A DNA stretch of 64,000 nt, taken from Phyllobacterium sp. YR531. Its GTDB lineage: Bacteria > Pseudomonadota > Alphaproteobacteria > Rhizobiales > Rhizobiaceae. The stretch is taken from assembly GCF_000282595.1 (NCBI RefSeq), contig NZ_AKIZ01000016.1:248001-312000 (forward strand). The letters run 5' to 3'. The notes under the pieces were generated by a model. It was not told the origin of the DNA, did no database searches, and was given only the letters and a program-made list of their open reading frames with translations. Shown here in pieces: positions 40,043 through 51,052 of this stretch (position 1 is its first letter; each line of letters starts with the position of its first letter). A program made the translations under genes and the position numbers.

Positions 40043-41460
40043 CAGCTACTTGCTCCCCCAATAGGTGACGCGCCATCAAGCGCTAGAACGGCAGAGCGGA
40101 AAGCTTCACCGCGTTTTTCAAAGTTTTGAAATTGATCGAAACTCGCGCAGGCAGGTGAAAGCAAAACAACCGGCTCGCTGGTATCATCTTTGCTGGCGTC
40201 AAGCGCAGCATGCTTCACAGCAACGTCGATAGTGCCGGAAATTTCGTAAGGCGCTGCATCACCAAGTGTCGCTGCGAATTGGGGGGCAGCTTCGCCAATC
40301 AGATAGGCTTTTGCTATACGCGGGAAAAAGCCTGACAGGGAAGCGATTCCGCCCTCTTTGGGCAAGCCACCGGCGATCCAGTAGATACGCGGAAATGATG
40401 ACAACGCTGGTGCAGCCGCTTCAGCATTCGTTGCTTTGGAGTCATTGACGAACAATGCTGAGCCGAGCTTGGCTACCTGCTCCATGCGATGTGCAAGACC
40501 GGGAAACGTTTTAAGCCCTGCATTGATTTCTTCAATGGAAAGGCCTGCCGCACGGCAGGCTGCAAATGCTGCCAGAGCGTTTTGCGCATTATGTTCGCCG
40601 CGCAGCGACCCTATGCCCTCAAGCGAAGCTATCGCATCTGTAGAACCGCCATGCGCATGGAACAGCTCGCTGCCATTGGCGAAATAACCCTCGGCTATCG
40701 CCATCCGCTTGGAAATTCGCGCAACAGATGTGCCCGCGCGTTCCAGTCGGTCCGCAATTGCGGCACAGTAACTGTCATCCACGCCAATAATCGCCGTCTG
40801 GCTTCCCGCGACCAGCCGTTCTTTAATCTCGGCGTAATGCTGCATCGTACCATGGCGATCCAGATGATCCGGCGTCAGATTCAACAGGATACCTGCCGTC
40901 GGATTGAGTGATGGTGCAAGATCAATCTGGTAAGATGAACATTCGACCACATAAACGCGATCATTTGCTGGTGGGTCCAGCGTCATGACGGCTGTACCGA
41001 TATTTCCCCCAAGCTGCACATCACGGCCGGAGGATTTGATGATGTGAGCAATCAGCGCCGTAGTAGTGGATTTGCCATTGGTCCCGGTAATAGCGATAAA
41101 CGGAATTTCTGCCGATGGAGGGTTTGTCAATGCGAGATTGCGTTCGCGAACGAACAACTCGATATCGCCAATGATTTCGACGCCTGCAGCCCGAGCAAGG
41201 TCAACGCTCCAGTGCGGACGCGGATGGGTAAGCGGGACACCCGGTGACAGGACGAAAGATGAAAACTGCTTCCAGTCAACATTGCGCAGATCAGCAGTGG
41301 TTACACCAGCACTTTGCGCGCGGGCAACGCTGTCCGGATTATCATCCCACGCAACGATATTGGCGCCACCGGCTAGGATTGCCTGAGCAGTTGCAATGCC
41401 CGAACCGCCGAGCCCGAAAAGCGCGACGGTTTTATCCTTCATGGAGTGGGCAGGTATCAT
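40042..41460 (-). CDS. murD: UDP-N-acetylmuramoyl-L-alanine--D-glutamate ligase
   Basis: 472 aa. Adds D-Glu to UDP-MurNAc-L-Ala. N-terminal loop [21 protein letters not shown] motif [31 protein letters not shown], and [12 protein letters not shown] (carbamylated Lys region). Normal length for alphaproteobacteria. The start is ten bases after mraY. Confidence 0.96.
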   Translation of the reverse strand: MIPAHSMKDKTVALFGLGGSGIATAQAILAGGANIVAWDDNPDSVARAQSAGVTTADLRNVDWKQFSSFVLSPGVPLTHPRPHWSVDLARAAGVEIIGDIELFVRERNLALTNPPSAEIPFIAITGTNGKSTTTALIAHIIKSSGRDVQLGGNIGTAVMTLDPPANDRVYVVECSSYQIDLAPSLNPTAGILLNLTPDHLDRHGTMQHYAEIKERLVAGSQTAIIGVDDSYCAAIADRLERAGTSVARISKRMAIAEGYFANGSELFHAHGGSTDAIASLEGIGSLRGEHNAQNALAAFAACRAAGLSIEEINAGLKTFPGLAHRMEQVAKLGSALFVNDSKATNAEAAAPALSSFPRIYWIAGGLPKEGGIASLSGFFPRIAKAYLIGEAAPQFAATLGDAAPYEISGTIDVAVKHAALDASKDDTSEPVVLLSPACASFDQFQNFEKRGEAFRSAVLALDGASPIGGASS

Positions 41461-41470
41461 GCTTGCTGCC

Positions 41471-42553
41471 TTATCTCAGTTTCAGTGTTGAAAGGCCGAT
41501 GAGTGCGAGTATCACGGCAATGATCCAGAAGCGGATCACGACCTGACTCTCCGTCCAGCCCTTCTTTTCAAAATGGTGATGAATAGGTGCCATCAGGAAC
41601 ACGCGTTTCCCGGTCATTTTGAACGAGGCAACCTGAATGATGACCGACATCGCTTCCATGACGAAAACGCCGCCAATGATTGCCAGAACGATTTCATGCT
41701 TTGTCGCAACGGCAACAGCGCCGATCAATCCACCAAGCGCGAGCGATCCCGTATCGCCCATGAAGATGGCGGCGGGCGGTGCGTTGAACCAGAGAAAGCC
41801 GAGGCCTGCCCCGATCACCGAACCGAGTACGACGGCCAGTTCACCGGTGCCCGGCGTAAAATGAATTTGCAGATAATCCGCAAAAATGGCGTTACCTGCG
41901 AGATAGGCAATCACGCCGAAAGAGGCGGCGGCAATCATTACCGGGACCGTAGCAAGACCATCCAGACCATCGGTAAAATTCACTGCATTGCCAGCGCCAA
42001 CCATGACGAACGCTGCAAAGGGTATAAAGAATATCCCGAGATTGACGATAAATTCTTTGGCGAATGGAAAGGTAAGCGATGAAGAGAATGGCTCCTGCCC
42101 CGCCCACATGATCGCAAGACCGGCTAGGGCTGCGATGATGAACTCTATTCCGAGACGAGCGCGGGCGGAAAAGCCCTTTGATGCTTGTTTGCTGACTTTC
42201 AGGTAGTCATCATAGAAGCCGATAGCGCCAAAACCCAACGCGACGAGCAGCACAACCCACACATAGACGTTGGACCAGTTTGCCCAAAGCAATGATGAGA
42301 TGATGATGCCGGTCATGATCATCAGGCCGCCCATGGTTGGGGTTCCAGCCTTCTTAAAATGCGTCTGCGGTCCATCAGCGCGAATAGGCTGGCCACGACC
42401 TTGCCGAACGCGCAGAGAATCGATAATGCGAGGACCGAAGAGGAACACGATAAGCGCAGAAGTAATCAGCGCCCCGCCGGTCCTGAACGTGATATAGCGG
42501 AACACGTTGAGAAATTGCAGTTGTTCCGCCAGACCGGCAAGATAATAAAGCAT
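41471..42553 (-). CDS. mraY: Phospho-N-acetylmuramoyl-pentapeptide transferase
   Basis: 360 aa with about ten membrane helices. It transfers phospho-MurNAc-pentapeptide to undecaprenyl phosphate to give lipid I. Catalytic motifs present: [37 protein letters not shown] and the cytoplasmic loop [12 protein letters not shown]. Complete. Confidence 0.97.
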   Translation of the reverse strand: MLYYLAGLAEQLQFLNVFRYITFRTGGALITSALIVFLFGPRIIDSLRVRQGRGQPIRADGPQTHFKKAGTPTMGGLMIMTGIIISSLLWANWSNVYVWVVLLVALGFGAIGFYDDYLKVSKQASKGFSARARLGIEFIIAALAGLAIMWAGQEPFSSSLTFPFAKEFIVNLGIFFIPFAAFVMVGAGNAVNFTDGLDGLATVPVMIAAASFGVIAYLAGNAIFADYLQIHFTPGTGELAVVLGSVIGAGLGFLWFNAPPAAIFMGDTGSLALGGLIGAVAVATKHEIVLAIIGGVFVMEAMSVIIQVASFKMTGKRVFLMAPIHHHFEKKGWTESQVVIRFWIIAVILALIGLSTLKLR

Positions 42554-42584
42554 CGACTAGTGCCCTTTCCCCATCCCCGCAGGC

Positions 42585-44018
42585 TCACTCGGCTGGAGCG
42601 AGAGGTTCGGCGGTGTTGTATTTCTGCAAGAGCGTTTTGACGATCTGGGAGAAGCCGGTCCCCTTTGACGACTTGATCATGATCACGTCTCCGGCTCTGA
42701 TCGTATTTAGCAATTGCGGTTGCAATTCTTCCACGCTCTGCCTGTATTCGGCATGAATTTCAACCGGCATGGCCGCTTTCAGAGCTGCCATCTCCGGTCC
42801 ACCGAGAAAAACCATGTTGATATTGTTGACTGCGATCACCGAGGACAATTCCGCATGCAGCTTCGGAGATTGTTTTCCCAACTCCAGCATATCGCCCAGA
42901 ACAGCAATCCGACGCCCTTTGCCAGTTGGAGTTGCTGCCGCCAGAAGCTCGACCGCCGCACGCATCGAAGCGGGATTGGCATTGTAGCTTTCGTCAATCA
43001 GCGTAAATGTGCCCTTTGCGATCTCAAGCGTATGACGCTCACCGCGACCGCTTTCGGCCCGCAGGGATGAAAGAGCCAAGGTCACCTTGGCCATATCCGC
43101 GCCGGTCAAATGTGCAGCGCCCAGAACAGCAAGAACGTTTTGAACGATATGACGCCCCGGCGCCCCGATCTTTGCCACAACCTCTTCGCCAGCAAGGCGG
43201 GCGGTCATGCACGAGCATTCGCCGTGAAGTTTCAGCTTCATCAAGCGATAATCGGCGCGGGCGTTCTCGCCAAAAGACTTGATGTGTTCGACACCAGCTT
43301 CTAGTGCAAGCTTTTCCAGGAATTTGTAGTGCTTGTCATCGCGATTGATCAGCGCATAACCACCGGGCAGTAGACCGTCGAAAATCTCTGCCTTTGCAGT
43401 TGCGATTTCCTGCAGGCTTTTGAAGTGCCCCATATGAGCAGGTGCTATCAACGTGATCACCGCCACATGAGGGCGCACCATTTTAACCAACGGACGTATT
43501 TCATCGGGATGATTCATTCCGATTTCGAATACGCCGTAATCCGTGTCTTGCGGCATGCGTGCCAGCGTCAGCGGCACACCCCAATGGTTGTTGAACGAAG
43601 CAACTGAAGCGTGAACCTTGCCCACTTCTGACAAGACATGGCGGAGCGCTTCTTTTGTCGTCGTCTTGCCAACAGAGCCGGTCACCGCAATGATTTGTGC
43701 ATGCGAGCGGGCACGCGAAGCCAAGCCAAGCCGCGTCATAGCAGCAAGAACGTCGTCCACGACTATCATTGGTGCTTTCAGCTTGCCGAGGGCTGGCAAC
43801 TTCGCCTCTGCAACAACCAGCAATGCAGCGCCCGCGGCAACTGCTGCCGTGGCATAGTCATGACCGTCGAGCGCATCGCCCTTGATAGCAAAGAATGCCT
43901 CGCCATCCCGCAACGTACGCGTATCAATGGAAATACCCGTAATGCCTTCCGGAAGCTCACCAACGGGCCTGCCGTTCATCGCCGCAATCATTGCATCCGA
44001 AGACCACAGAAGGCTCAT
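42585..44018 (-). CDS. murF: UDP-N-acetylmuramoyl-tripeptide--D-alanyl-D-alanine ligase
   Basis: 477 aa. Adds D-Ala-D-Ala, the product of Ddl, to the tripeptide. ATP motif [21 protein letters not shown]-like N-terminal domain with [15 protein letters not shown], and [16 protein letters not shown]. Overlaps the murE stop by four bases (ATGA), so translation is coupled. Confidence 0.96.
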   Translation of the reverse strand: MSLLWSSDAMIAAMNGRPVGELPEGITGISIDTRTLRDGEAFFAIKGDALDGHDYATAAVAAGAALLVVAEAKLPALGKLKAPMIVVDDVLAAMTRLGLASRARSHAQIIAVTGSVGKTTTKEALRHVLSEVGKVHASVASFNNHWGVPLTLARMPQDTDYGVFEIGMNHPDEIRPLVKMVRPHVAVITLIAPAHMGHFKSLQEIATAKAEIFDGLLPGGYALINRDDKHYKFLEKLALEAGVEHIKSFGENARADYRLMKLKLHGECSCMTARLAGEEVVAKIGAPGRHIVQNVLAVLGAAHLTGADMAKVTLALSSLRAESGRGERHTLEIAKGTFTLIDESYNANPASMRAAVELLAAATPTGKGRRIAVLGDMLELGKQSPKLHAELSSVIAVNNINMVFLGGPEMAALKAAMPVEIHAEYRQSVEELQPQLLNTIRAGDVIMIKSSKGTGFSQIVKTLLQKYNTAEPLAPAE

Positions 44019-45484
44019 ATACCACCCTCCTGCGGAAGGCGATCTTTCAGTGCCTGAGCCACTTCGACGTGATCGGAGAAAGGCAGAACCGTATCGCCTA
44101 CAGTCTGCCCCTCTTCATGGCCTTTGCCTGCAACGATCAAGGTATCACCGGACTTCATCATTGCCACCGCTTCGCGGATCGCTTCGCGCCGGTCGCCAAT
44201 TTCACGGGCACCTGGAGCGGCAGCAAGAATTTCAGAACGAACTGTTGCCGGCACTTCAGACCGGGGGTTATCGTCGGTCACGATCACAACATCAGCCAGC
44301 CGTGTTGCGATTTCACCCATCATGGGGCGCTTGCCTTTGTCACGGTCACCACCACAACCAAAGACGACAATAACGCGGCCTGTTGTAAAGGGACGGACTG
44401 AAGTCAGCACATTTTCGAGCGCATCCGGCTTGTGGGCGTAATCGACATAGGCGGGAGCCCCCTCTTCCGTCGCTCCAACGAGGTCCAGTCGGCCAGGAGC
44501 GCCCTTGAGGCGTTCAAGACCGCGCATTGCGGCTGCGGCTGGAACACCTGTTGCAATCGCCAGTCCCGCAGCAACAAGTCCGTTGGCAACCTGAAAATCA
44601 CCGGCAAGCGGCAATGTTATTTCATAAATCTCACCGGCAATATGGACTTCGACATGCTGTCGGAAGCGCTCATGCTCAACACGCTTCAAAGAGATGAAAT
44701 CCCCCTTGCGCCCGACAGTCAGCACCTTGCAACCAGCTTCAGTTGCAGCCGCTATGGTCGCCTTGGAAAACGGGTCATCAGCAAAGATGACCGCTGGAGC
44801 ACCTTTTGGCAAAAGCTCGGTAAAAAGACGTAGCTTTGCGGCGTGATATTCTTCAACTGTCGCGTGGTAATCCATATGATCGCGGCCAAGATTTGTGAAT
44901 GCACCGGCCGAAAGCTTCACGCCATCGAGGCGGCGCTGGTCAAGGCCATGCGACGATGCTTCCATGGCGGCATGGGTGACACCCTCAGCAACAAGTTCAC
45001 TCAACAGCTTGTGCAGTTCCACCGGGTCCGGTGTCGTCAGCGAGCCATAATCATCGCGTGTTGGAGAAACCACGCCTGTGGTGCCAATGCTGGCCGATGC
45101 AAAGCCTGCCTGCGCCCAGATTTGACGGGTAAATGATGCGACAGATGTCTTTCCGCTGGTTCCGGTTATGGCAACCATGACGTCTGGCTGCCGCCCGTAA
45201 AAACTTGCTGAAGCGAGCGCCAGTGCACGGCGCGGATCGTCTACATAGATGATCGGTGCGCCGATATTCCCCAGTTTTGCATCGCTTGAGGTGATGATGA
45301 CCGACGCGCCACGTTTGACGGCATCCTGGGCATAGGCAATACCGTCAGCCTTCACACCCTTGAGTGCTGCAAAAACGTATCCCTTCTGAACCTGCCGCGA
45401 ATCCGACGTCAGGCCAGTAATGATCCTGTCTCCCAATTCGGAGACTGCCAAGGCGGGGATGCCGTTAAGTTCTTTCAATTTCAT
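44015..45484 (-). CDS. murE: UDP-N-acetylmuramoyl-tripeptide synthetase, meso-diaminopimelate type
   Basis: 489 aa. ATP motif ITGTSGKT (107-113) and substrate motif DNPRSE, which marks specificity for meso-diaminopimelate rather than lysine. Domain 1 carries [17 protein letters not shown]. Normal length. Upstream ftsI ends 72 bases away. Confidence 0.97.
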   Translation of the reverse strand: MKLKELNGIPALAVSELGDRIITGLTSDSRQVQKGYVFAALKGVKADGIAYAQDAVKRGASVIITSSDAKLGNIGAPIIYVDDPRRALALASASFYGRQPDVMVAITGTSGKTSVASFTRQIWAQAGFASASIGTTGVVSPTRDDYGSLTTPDPVELHKLLSELVAEGVTHAAMEASSHGLDQRRLDGVKLSAGAFTNLGRDHMDYHATVEEYHAAKLRLFTELLPKGAPAVIFADDPFSKATIAAATEAGCKVLTVGRKGDFISLKRVEHERFRQHVEVHIAGEIYEITLPLAGDFQVANGLVAAGLAIATGVPAAAAMRGLERLKGAPGRLDLVGATEEGAPAYVDYAHKPDALENVLTSVRPFTTGRVIVVFGCGGDRDKGKRPMMGEIATRLADVVIVTDDNPRSEVPATVRSEILAAAPGAREIGDRREAIREAVAMMKSGDTLIVAGKGHEEGQTVGDTVLPFSDHVEVAQALKDRLPQEGGI

Positions 45485-45556
45485 GGCCGGACTGAAACCT
45501 ATTCTTTCCCGTGAATTCGGCCGGATAACGCTTCTTTCTGATTCGTTTTCCGGGAC

Positions 45557-47296
45557 TTACTGATTAAAGTTCACCATCATTGGAGCAGATATTTGTTCTT
45601 CATTGAAATCCGGCTGCACACCAAGGAATGAAGCCGAGCGCCGGATGATTTCCTGAACCATCGGCGCAGCGTTGAAGCCGGCAGTTGCGCCAATCTTCCC
45701 GGCTTCGGCCTTCGGTTCGTCCACGATGGTCAACACGACATATTCAGGCTTATCGATTGGAAATGCGGCAACAAATGCGTTGAACCTGACATCCTTGGAA
45801 TAACGGCCGTTGATAACTTTTTCCGCTGTTCCGGTCTTGCCACCAACACGATAGCCCGGAACAGTTGCGCGATTACCGGAACCACCGGAGCCCTTTTCCG
45901 CGTTCAGGCGATAGAGATAGCGCATGTCCTCGCTGGTCTTTTCGCTCACAACCTGCTTTGCAACCTTATTGGCTTCTTCAATAGTTCTTGGCAGGAAGGT
46001 CGGGGGCATCAACCTGCCGCCGTTCATGAGCGCAGCAGCACCGACCGCAGTCTGCAAGGGAGTGGTTGCCATGCCGTGACCGAAAGCGATGGTGATGGAG
46101 TGAACCTTCTTCCAGACTTTCGGCTCCATTGGACGTGCCACTTCCGGCAATTCCGTTACCATACGATCCAAGAGACCCAAGCGATGCAGGAACTCGCGGT
46201 GACCATCAATGCCAACGACGTCTGCTTCCTTTGCCGATCCAATATTGGATGAGTAAATGAACACTTCCGGCAATGTCAGAACACGGCCCTTGCCGTGGAA
46301 ATCCCGGATCGTCTGGCGACCAATGGTGATGGGCCGACGCGCATCGAACGTGCTTTGCAGATTGACTTTACCGGAGTCGAGCGCCATGGCAGTCGTGAAG
46401 CTCTTGATTGTAGAGCCCATTTCGAAAGCACCGGCAGACATACGGTTAAGCCGGTCTTTCTCCAGCGCATTATATGGGTTGTTCGGATCGAAATCCGGCG
46501 CCGAAGCCATGGCGAGAATCTCGCCGGTCTTGACGTTCAGCACGACTGCACCAGCAGCAATAGCGCTATATTTCTGCATGGCTTGAACAACCACATCACG
46601 CACCACGTGCTGCACACGCAGATCAATGGAAAGCTTCACAGGCTCAAGCGAGCGGCTGTCGGCCAGCCCGGCATCACGCAGATCCGACAAACCATGTTCG
46701 TCGATATATTTCTCCATACCGGCAATGCCCTGATTGTCGATATTTACGAGGCCAAGAATATGCGAAGCCGTTGGACCACCGGGATAGAACCGCGCTTTCT
46801 CAGTGCGAAAACCGATGCCGGGAATGCCCAGCGCCATGATTTGGCCTTTTTGTTGCGGCGTCAGACCACGTTTCAACCAGGCAAATCCCGCCTTGCTTTT
46901 CAGGCGACTATAGGTCTGCTCAAAATTGAGATCGGGAAGAACGGTTGAAAGCAATTCAATCGCTTCATCTGGATCAATGATTTTCTTCGGTTCAGCATAT
47001 AGCGAATTCGTCTTGATATCAGTCGCCAGTACTTCACCGTTCCGGTCAAGAATATCGGGCCGAGCAGCCAGTACTGTACCGGTCGGACCATTATAGCCGG
47101 TCGTATCTTCCTGTATGCCATAATAGATCAACCTGCCGCCGATGACACTGTAGATGCCGACGAAGCAGGCTATTGCCATCACAACACGATTACGTGCGCG
47201 GTTGCCTGATTTTTTCCGCTTTGCATCCAGAGCCAAAGCCGGTGCAACACCGGTTTCGAGCTCAGCCTTTTTCCGCTTAATCCAAACAGCAGCCAT
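45557..47296 (-). CDS. ftsI: Septal peptidoglycan transpeptidase FtsI (PBP3)
   Basis: 579 aa class B penicillin-binding protein. Cytoplasmic tail (1-35) and one membrane helix (VVMAIACFVGIYSVIGG), N-terminal pedestal domain, and transpeptidase domain with the active-site SxxK in GSTIKSF, SxN in YSSNIGS and KTG in GGKTGTAEK. It cross-links septal peptidoglycan with FtsW. The start overlaps the ftsL stop by one base (TAATG). Confidence 0.96.
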   Translation of the reverse strand: MAAVWIKRKKAELETGVAPALALDAKRKKSGNRARNRVVMAIACFVGIYSVIGGRLIYYGIQEDTTGYNGPTGTVLAARPDILDRNGEVLATDIKTNSLYAEPKKIIDPDEAIELLSTVLPDLNFEQTYSRLKSKAGFAWLKRGLTPQQKGQIMALGIPGIGFRTEKARFYPGGPTASHILGLVNIDNQGIAGMEKYIDEHGLSDLRDAGLADSRSLEPVKLSIDLRVQHVVRDVVVQAMQKYSAIAAGAVVLNVKTGEILAMASAPDFDPNNPYNALEKDRLNRMSAGAFEMGSTIKSFTTAMALDSGKVNLQSTFDARRPITIGRQTIRDFHGKGRVLTLPEVFIYSSNIGSAKEADVVGIDGHREFLHRLGLLDRMVTELPEVARPMEPKVWKKVHSITIAFGHGMATTPLQTAVGAAALMNGGRLMPPTFLPRTIEEANKVAKQVVSEKTSEDMRYLYRLNAEKGSGGSGNRATVPGYRVGGKTGTAEKVINGRYSKDVRFNAFVAAFPIDKPEYVVLTIVDEPKAEAGKIGATAGFNAAPMVQEIIRRSASFLGVQPDFNEEQISAPMMVNFNQ

Positions 47297-47709
47297 TATT
47301 GCGCAGCTCCTTTTGGTGCGGGTGTCGATTTCTTGGCAACACTTCCGGTAAGCGTTGCGTCTGGCTTCAAATCCTTGGCGCTCGCCTCCGTGATGATATC
47401 GGCAACAGAGTCAAAGACGACCGGCTTGGGTTGCGGGAGATCATTAAGGTTGATGATCTGATTGGCCTCAACCAGCTGAAGATCTAGTTGCCCTTGAAAT
47501 GTCTCAACCAGTTTTTGCAAACGATTCGGCTGCGTCAGCAGGCTCCAGTCAGCTTTAAGGAGATCAATCGTATCGGTCTCGTCCGAGATCATGCGCTCAA
47601 GCTTCGTCACCTGATTCATCTGTTTCTCGGCGTCATGCTTGATTTTATAGGTTATCGATGCCGCCGCTATCATCAACCCGATCAAAATGATGTCGAAGGT
47701 ACGCAGCAC
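47296..47709 (-). CDS. ftsL: Cell division protein FtsL
   Basis: 137 aa. A single N-terminal membrane helix (DIILIGLMIAAASITYKI) is followed by a predicted coiled coil (about 27-75, KHDAEKQMNQVTKLERM) and a Pro/Ala/Lys-rich C-terminus. This topology, with its place between rsmH and ftsI, identifies FtsL despite low sequence conservation. It forms a complex with FtsB and FtsQ. The start is three bases after rsmH. Confidence 0.9.
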   Translation of the reverse strand: MLRTFDIILIGLMIAAASITYKIKHDAEKQMNQVTKLERMISDETDTIDLLKADWSLLTQPNRLQKLVETFQGQLDLQLVEANQIINLNDLPQPKPVVFDSVADIITEASAKDLKPDATLTGSVAKKSTPAPKGAAQ

Positions 47710-47712
47710 TGG

Positions 47713-48750
47713 TCAGCTCCCCATTTTCTTTTGAGACTGGGTTTCATGAAATATGGGCAGATTGGGAAGGCCATAAATCGCGTGATCTTCGGCAAGCGTT
47801 GCGCTGTCCGTCCGAATTCCGGCACGAAGCTTGGCAGAGCGCGCACGCGGATTACGCGCCGATTCAGCTTCACTCGGCGCAACAATTCCCTTGCCAACAG
47901 GTGTGAAAGTCGCACGGCGCTGTTCAACCTGCGGCAGATGGCGTGAACCACCGCCTGCGCCCGATCGATCCGCAAAGAAGCGTTTGACGATACGATCTTC
48001 CAGAGAATGGAATGTGACGACGACAAGTCGCCCGCCGGGCTTTAAAACGCGCTCGGCAGCATGCAGTGCACGCACCAGCTCACCAAGCTCATCATTGACG
48101 AAAATGCGCAGCGCCTGAAAAACCCGTGTTGCAGGGTGGATCGGCACTTTAGGATTTCTTCCCACAAGCGCTTCGATTGCATTTGCCAGATCGCGGGTAC
48201 GATGAAATGGTTCGGTTGCACGTCGCTTGTCAATCATGCGGGCGATGCGACCTGCATTGCGCTCTTCACCAAGAAAATTGAAGATGCGTGCCAAATCACC
48301 AATTTTCAGGCGATTGACCACGTCCGCTGCACTAGGCCCCGCGCTGGACATACGCATGTCGAGTGGCCCGTCTTTCTGGAAGGAAAAGCCGCGTTCAGCC
48401 TCGTCGATCTGCATGGATGAAACGCCGATATCGAGAACGATCCCATCAGGAGCACCAAGAAGCGCAACATGATCCAAAGTGGAAAACGTGCCCTGAACGA
48501 GTGTCAGCCGTCCTGCATATTCCTTCTCCATCGCACGGCCTGCTGCGATAGCTGAAGGGTCACGATCAATTGCCGTAACATTGGCACCTGTTTCCAGAAT
48601 GCGTCTGGTGTAACCACCGGCACCGAATGTGCCATCAATAATCCGTTGCCCTTTTTCAGGCTGCAAGGCTGTGATGACCTCGTCAAGCAGGACCGGAATG
48701 TGGCGGTCATCCGCATTCATGGAGCCATCATCCTTGCCGGCTGCATTCAT
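47713..48750 (-). CDS. rsmH: 16S rRNA (cytosine1402-N4)-methyltransferase
   Basis: 345 aa. Methylates C1402 of 16S rRNA. SAM motif [15 protein letters not shown] with GTFGAGGYT at 40-48; [12 protein letters not shown]; catalytic/positioning region [32 protein letters not shown] and [16 protein letters not shown]. The ATG at 48750 overlaps the mraZ stop by one base (TGATG). A longer in-frame reading through the opposite frame of mraZ is rejected. Confidence 0.96.
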   Translation of the reverse strand: MNAAGKDDGSMNADDRHIPVLLDEVITALQPEKGQRIIDGTFGAGGYTRRILETGANVTAIDRDPSAIAAGRAMEKEYAGRLTLVQGTFSTLDHVALLGAPDGIVLDIGVSSMQIDEAERGFSFQKDGPLDMRMSSAGPSAADVVNRLKIGDLARIFNFLGEERNAGRIARMIDKRRATEPFHRTRDLANAIEALVGRNPKVPIHPATRVFQALRIFVNDELGELVRALHAAERVLKPGGRLVVVTFHSLEDRIVKRFFADRSGAGGGSRHLPQVEQRRATFTPVGKGIVAPSEAESARNPRARSAKLRAGIRTDSATLAEDHAIYGLPNLPIFHETQSQKKMGS

Positions 48751-49193
48751 CAGCTTGTCTCCAAGCGGCGTTTTTCCGCCAGCCGGGCGCGAACCTTGCT
48801 GCGATGCGCCTCGAACTGATCCGGTTGCCAAATCTGAAAATGTGTATTCGCTCCCGCAAACGTCACATCCGTGGAAATGCCCGTATGCTCCCGCAGGAAA
48901 TCCGTCACCGTGATCCGCCCATCCGCGTCCAGTTTGAGAAAACTGCCATCCGCGTGCAGATAGAAGGACATGTCGTCTGCTGTTTCCGCGAAAGGGTCCG
49001 CGCTCTCCAGAGTCTTGTCGAAGCGTGTCAAGAGTTCGGGTCCGCCCACATCCAGAGCAGGCAGATGCAGCGAACGCAGTGCGTAGAGTTCCGTATGGCC
49101 GGCGGACTGCACAATCAGACGGAATTGAGCCGGAACGGAAACCCGTCCCTTTGCATCGATCCTGTTCGTCATATGCCCGAGGAACCGGTTCAA
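48750..49193 (-). CDS. mraZ: Transcriptional regulator MraZ
   Basis: 147 aa with two SpoVT/AbrB-like swapped-hairpin domains ([20 protein letters not shown] at the start and [20 protein letters not shown] in the second). MraZ autoregulates the dcw cluster by binding TGGGN repeats ahead of its promoter in enterics. Such repeats are present at 49383-49427. It is the first gene of the cluster. Confidence 0.95.
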   Translation of the reverse strand: MNRFLGHMTNRIDAKGRVSVPAQFRLIVQSAGHTELYALRSLHLPALDVGGPELLTRFDKTLESADPFAETADDMSFYLHADGSFLKLDADGRITVTDFLREHTGISTDVTFAGANTHFQIWQPDQFEAHRSKVRARLAEKRRLETS

Positions 49194-49373
49194 AGCTCAA
49201 CCCCGCCGTTCTGACCCCAAGGGTCTTCGATAATCCTGCGCCCGCTGTGCCCGGTAACCGAGCAGAGCGATTCTCATAAGCGCGCGTCGAAACCCCGGCG
49301 AAATGCCGGCCCTGCATGGCAAAATCCAATGTCGGGAAACACCGTGTCGACTGAACGCTACTGATGAAATCAA

Positions 49374-49402
49374 TCGATATCATGGGGCACTATGGGCGTC
49401 AA
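49374..49402 (-). promoter_or_regulatory. Candidate dcw promoter
   Basis: On the minus strand TTGACG (49402-49397) is a good -35, and after 17 bases TATCGA (49379-49374) could serve as -10. The TTGACG lies inside the MraZ repeat array. A transcript from here would have a leader of about 175 bases before mraZ. Confidence 0.55.
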
Positions 49403-49427
49403 TGGGATTAGAGTACACATGGTGGGA
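49383..49427. promoter_or_regulatory. MraZ operator: TGGGN repeats with 10-bp period
   Basis: On the plus strand TGGGG (49383), TGGGC (49393) and TGGGA (49403) follow each other at exactly ten-base intervals, and a fourth TGGGA lies at 49423. On the coding strand this reads CCCAT-N5-CCCAT-N5-CCCAT across the candidate promoter. MraZ of E. coli binds TGGGN repeats separated by five bases, so this is very likely the autoregulation site of the dcw cluster. Confidence 0.85.
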
Positions 49428-49474
49428 GCAGCCTGCAAAATCAGACACACTTCCGGCGATTCTGAATTTATCCC

Positions 49475-49490
49475 TCATTAAGCTTAATGA
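49475..49490. other. Perfect 16-base palindrome between rnpB and mraZ
   Basis: TCATTAAGCTTAATGA reads the same on both strands. It lies downstream of rnpB and about 70 bases upstream of the MraZ sites. The rest of the 366-base gap (49194-49559) holds the promoter, the MraZ sites and a small CTCCC-TTTC-GGGAG hairpin at 49519-49532, but no gene. Confidence 0.5.
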
Positions 49491-49559
49491 AGCGTTAGGA
49501 ATCGCAATCCCGATGAACTCCCTTTCGGGAGAATGATAAACAATCGGAGAGTTTAAAGT

Positions 49560-49990
49560 GCCAGCTGGCCTGTAAGCCGGGTTCTGTATGGCCGGACTTT
49601 CATCCGGCGCGGCAGCCATTCATCTTGGACGGATGTTACCATCCGCCTCCTGCAACCTACCCGGACGACTGACCCGGAAACTGATCGCCTGGCTTTCGCC
49701 CGGCACGCCGTCCCTATTCGGTTTTGCTCCCGGTGGGGTTTGCCTTGCCACCCCTGTTACCAGTGGCGCGGTGGGCTCTTACCCCACCCTTTCACCCTTA
49801 CCCCGTCATTCCTTGCGTCCATTCGAACAGAATTCGACACAACGAAAGACGGGGCGGTTTCCTTTCTGTGGCACTTTCCCTGGGGTCACCCCCGCCGGAC
49901 GTTATCCGGCACCGTGTTTCCATGGAGCCCGGACTTTCCTCACATGCCGCCTTTCGGCGTATGACATGCGCGGCTGCCCGGCCAGCTGGC
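49560..49990 (-). ncRNA. rnpB: RNase P RNA, type A
   Basis: The catalytic RNA that matures the 5' end of tRNAs. The ends pair: GCCAGCTGGCC at the 5' end and GGCCAGCTGGC at the 3' end, an 11-base helix P1. Bacterial core motifs are readable on the minus strand: GAGGAAAGTCCGGGCTCC near the 5' end, CAGGGAAAGTGCCACAGAAA in the middle, and GAACCCGGCTTACAGGCC at the 3' end. About 431 nt. A promoter fits the 5' end: TTGCCT (50024-50019) and TTTATA (50001-49996) with 17 bases between. Confidence 0.95.
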
Positions 49991-50027
49991 GCCCGTATAA
50001 ATGCTTATCTTCCAGAAAAGGCAAATG

Positions 50028-50052
50028 AAAAAGACCGGAAATTGATCCGGCC
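50028..50052 (-). terminator. Terminator after the lytic transglycosylase gene
   Basis: Minus strand GGCCGGA-TCAATT-TCCGGTC (one G-T pair) followed by TTTTTC. It lies between the transglycosylase stop (50077) and the rnpB promoter. Confidence 0.75.
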
Positions 50053-50076
50053 TCCTCATTGTAACAGATTAAATGC

Positions 50077-50838
50077 TTAGTTAGCTGCCATCTGTGACTT
50101 GACCTTGGCGCAATAGTTCGCCGAAATCGGGTTCATCCGCGTAGCGCCGTGGCCTGCATTGTAACGCAGGATAGTGCCGCAAGTCGTTCCGTTGCCAAGC
50201 TTGTGCGCTCCGGCAAGATATTTCATACCCCAGCGAATATTTGTATCCGGGTTGTAAAGTGCCTGACGGCTACCCGTGTAACCCAAGCCCTTGGCAGTGG
50301 AATATTTGATCTGCATCAAGCCAACTTCACCGGCACGGCCAGTCATATCGGCGCGGTAGTTGCTTTCAACGCGGACAACCGCATGAGCGAGCGCAATCGG
50401 CACACCATAGGACGATGCATAAGACGTGATGATGCTGGAATACTTGGTTGAACCACCTGCAGACGCAGCAGCAGATGCAACGCTGCCAGTTGTCATAGTG
50501 TCGACACGGCTGCTTACTGTCGTGGTTTTGAAGCGAGCCTTTGCCTGAACAACCGGACGCTTGGAGCCTGATGCTTTCTTGTAGCTGCGCTGAGTTTTTA
50601 CTGAAACTTTTTTAGCGGATGACGCCTTTGCGCTCACCTTTTTGCCTTGGCTTTTTTCGCTGGCCTTCTTTGCTGTTTTTTCAGTAGCTTTTTTCTCGTC
50701 TGATTCAACCTTTTTGGCCTTCAGATAATCGGCCAGGTTAGTCGGTTGAGCGTCTACTGGTTTACTGAACGCTGAATTTGAGCCGAACAAAGCCATCGCC
50801 CCCACAAGGGCGCAAATCATACCAAATCTATTTTTCAT
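50077..50838 (-). CDS. Lytic transglycosylase (SLT domain) with Lys-rich linker
   Basis: 253 aa from the ATG at 50838; an upstream ATG at 50916 would add residues unlike a signal peptide. Signal peptide about 1-26 (ICALVGAMALFGSNSAFS), then a Lys/Ala/Ser-rich low-complexity linker (about 45-100), and a C-terminal SLT domain with the catalytic Glu in AVVRVESNYR and the motifs GLMQIKYSTAKGLG and ILRYNAGHGATR. It cuts peptidoglycan to give 1,6-anhydro-MurNAc ends in the periplasm. Small rhizobial SLT proteins of this layout support wall turnover or secretion-system assembly. Confidence 0.87.
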   Translation of the reverse strand: MKNRFGMICALVGAMALFGSNSAFSKPVDAQPTNLADYLKAKKVESDEKKATEKTAKKASEKSQGKKVSAKASSAKKVSVKTQRSYKKASGSKRPVVQAKARFKTTTVSSRVDTMTTGSVASAAASAGGSTKYSSIITSYASSYGVPIALAHAVVRVESNYRADMTGRAGEVGLMQIKYSTAKGLGYTGSRQALYNPDTNIRWGMKYLAGAHKLGNGTTCGTILRYNAGHGATRMNPISANYCAKVKSQMAAN

Positions 50839-51052
50839 CGTTTTCCGTTTAATTGCTTGGGCCGCACGAAAGATGCGCGCCGGGATAGTTCCGAGCCCAA
50901 AAATTGAAAAGGGCATACCCGAAACACTGGCTAAGGATTTGACGGTCCAATGCAGCCGAATGGTGATCCATCAAATAACTTTGTGTAACCCATTGAAATA
51001 TATATGCTGCAATGCACAAAATTATTCAAAAAAGAATTTAAACTTCAATAAG

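Noticed and set aside
48751-49383. In-frame extension of rsmH by about 211 codons upstream of its ATG
   Set aside because: The extension runs through mraZ in another frame and encodes no recognisable domain; the real start at 48750 overlaps the mraZ stop as expected.
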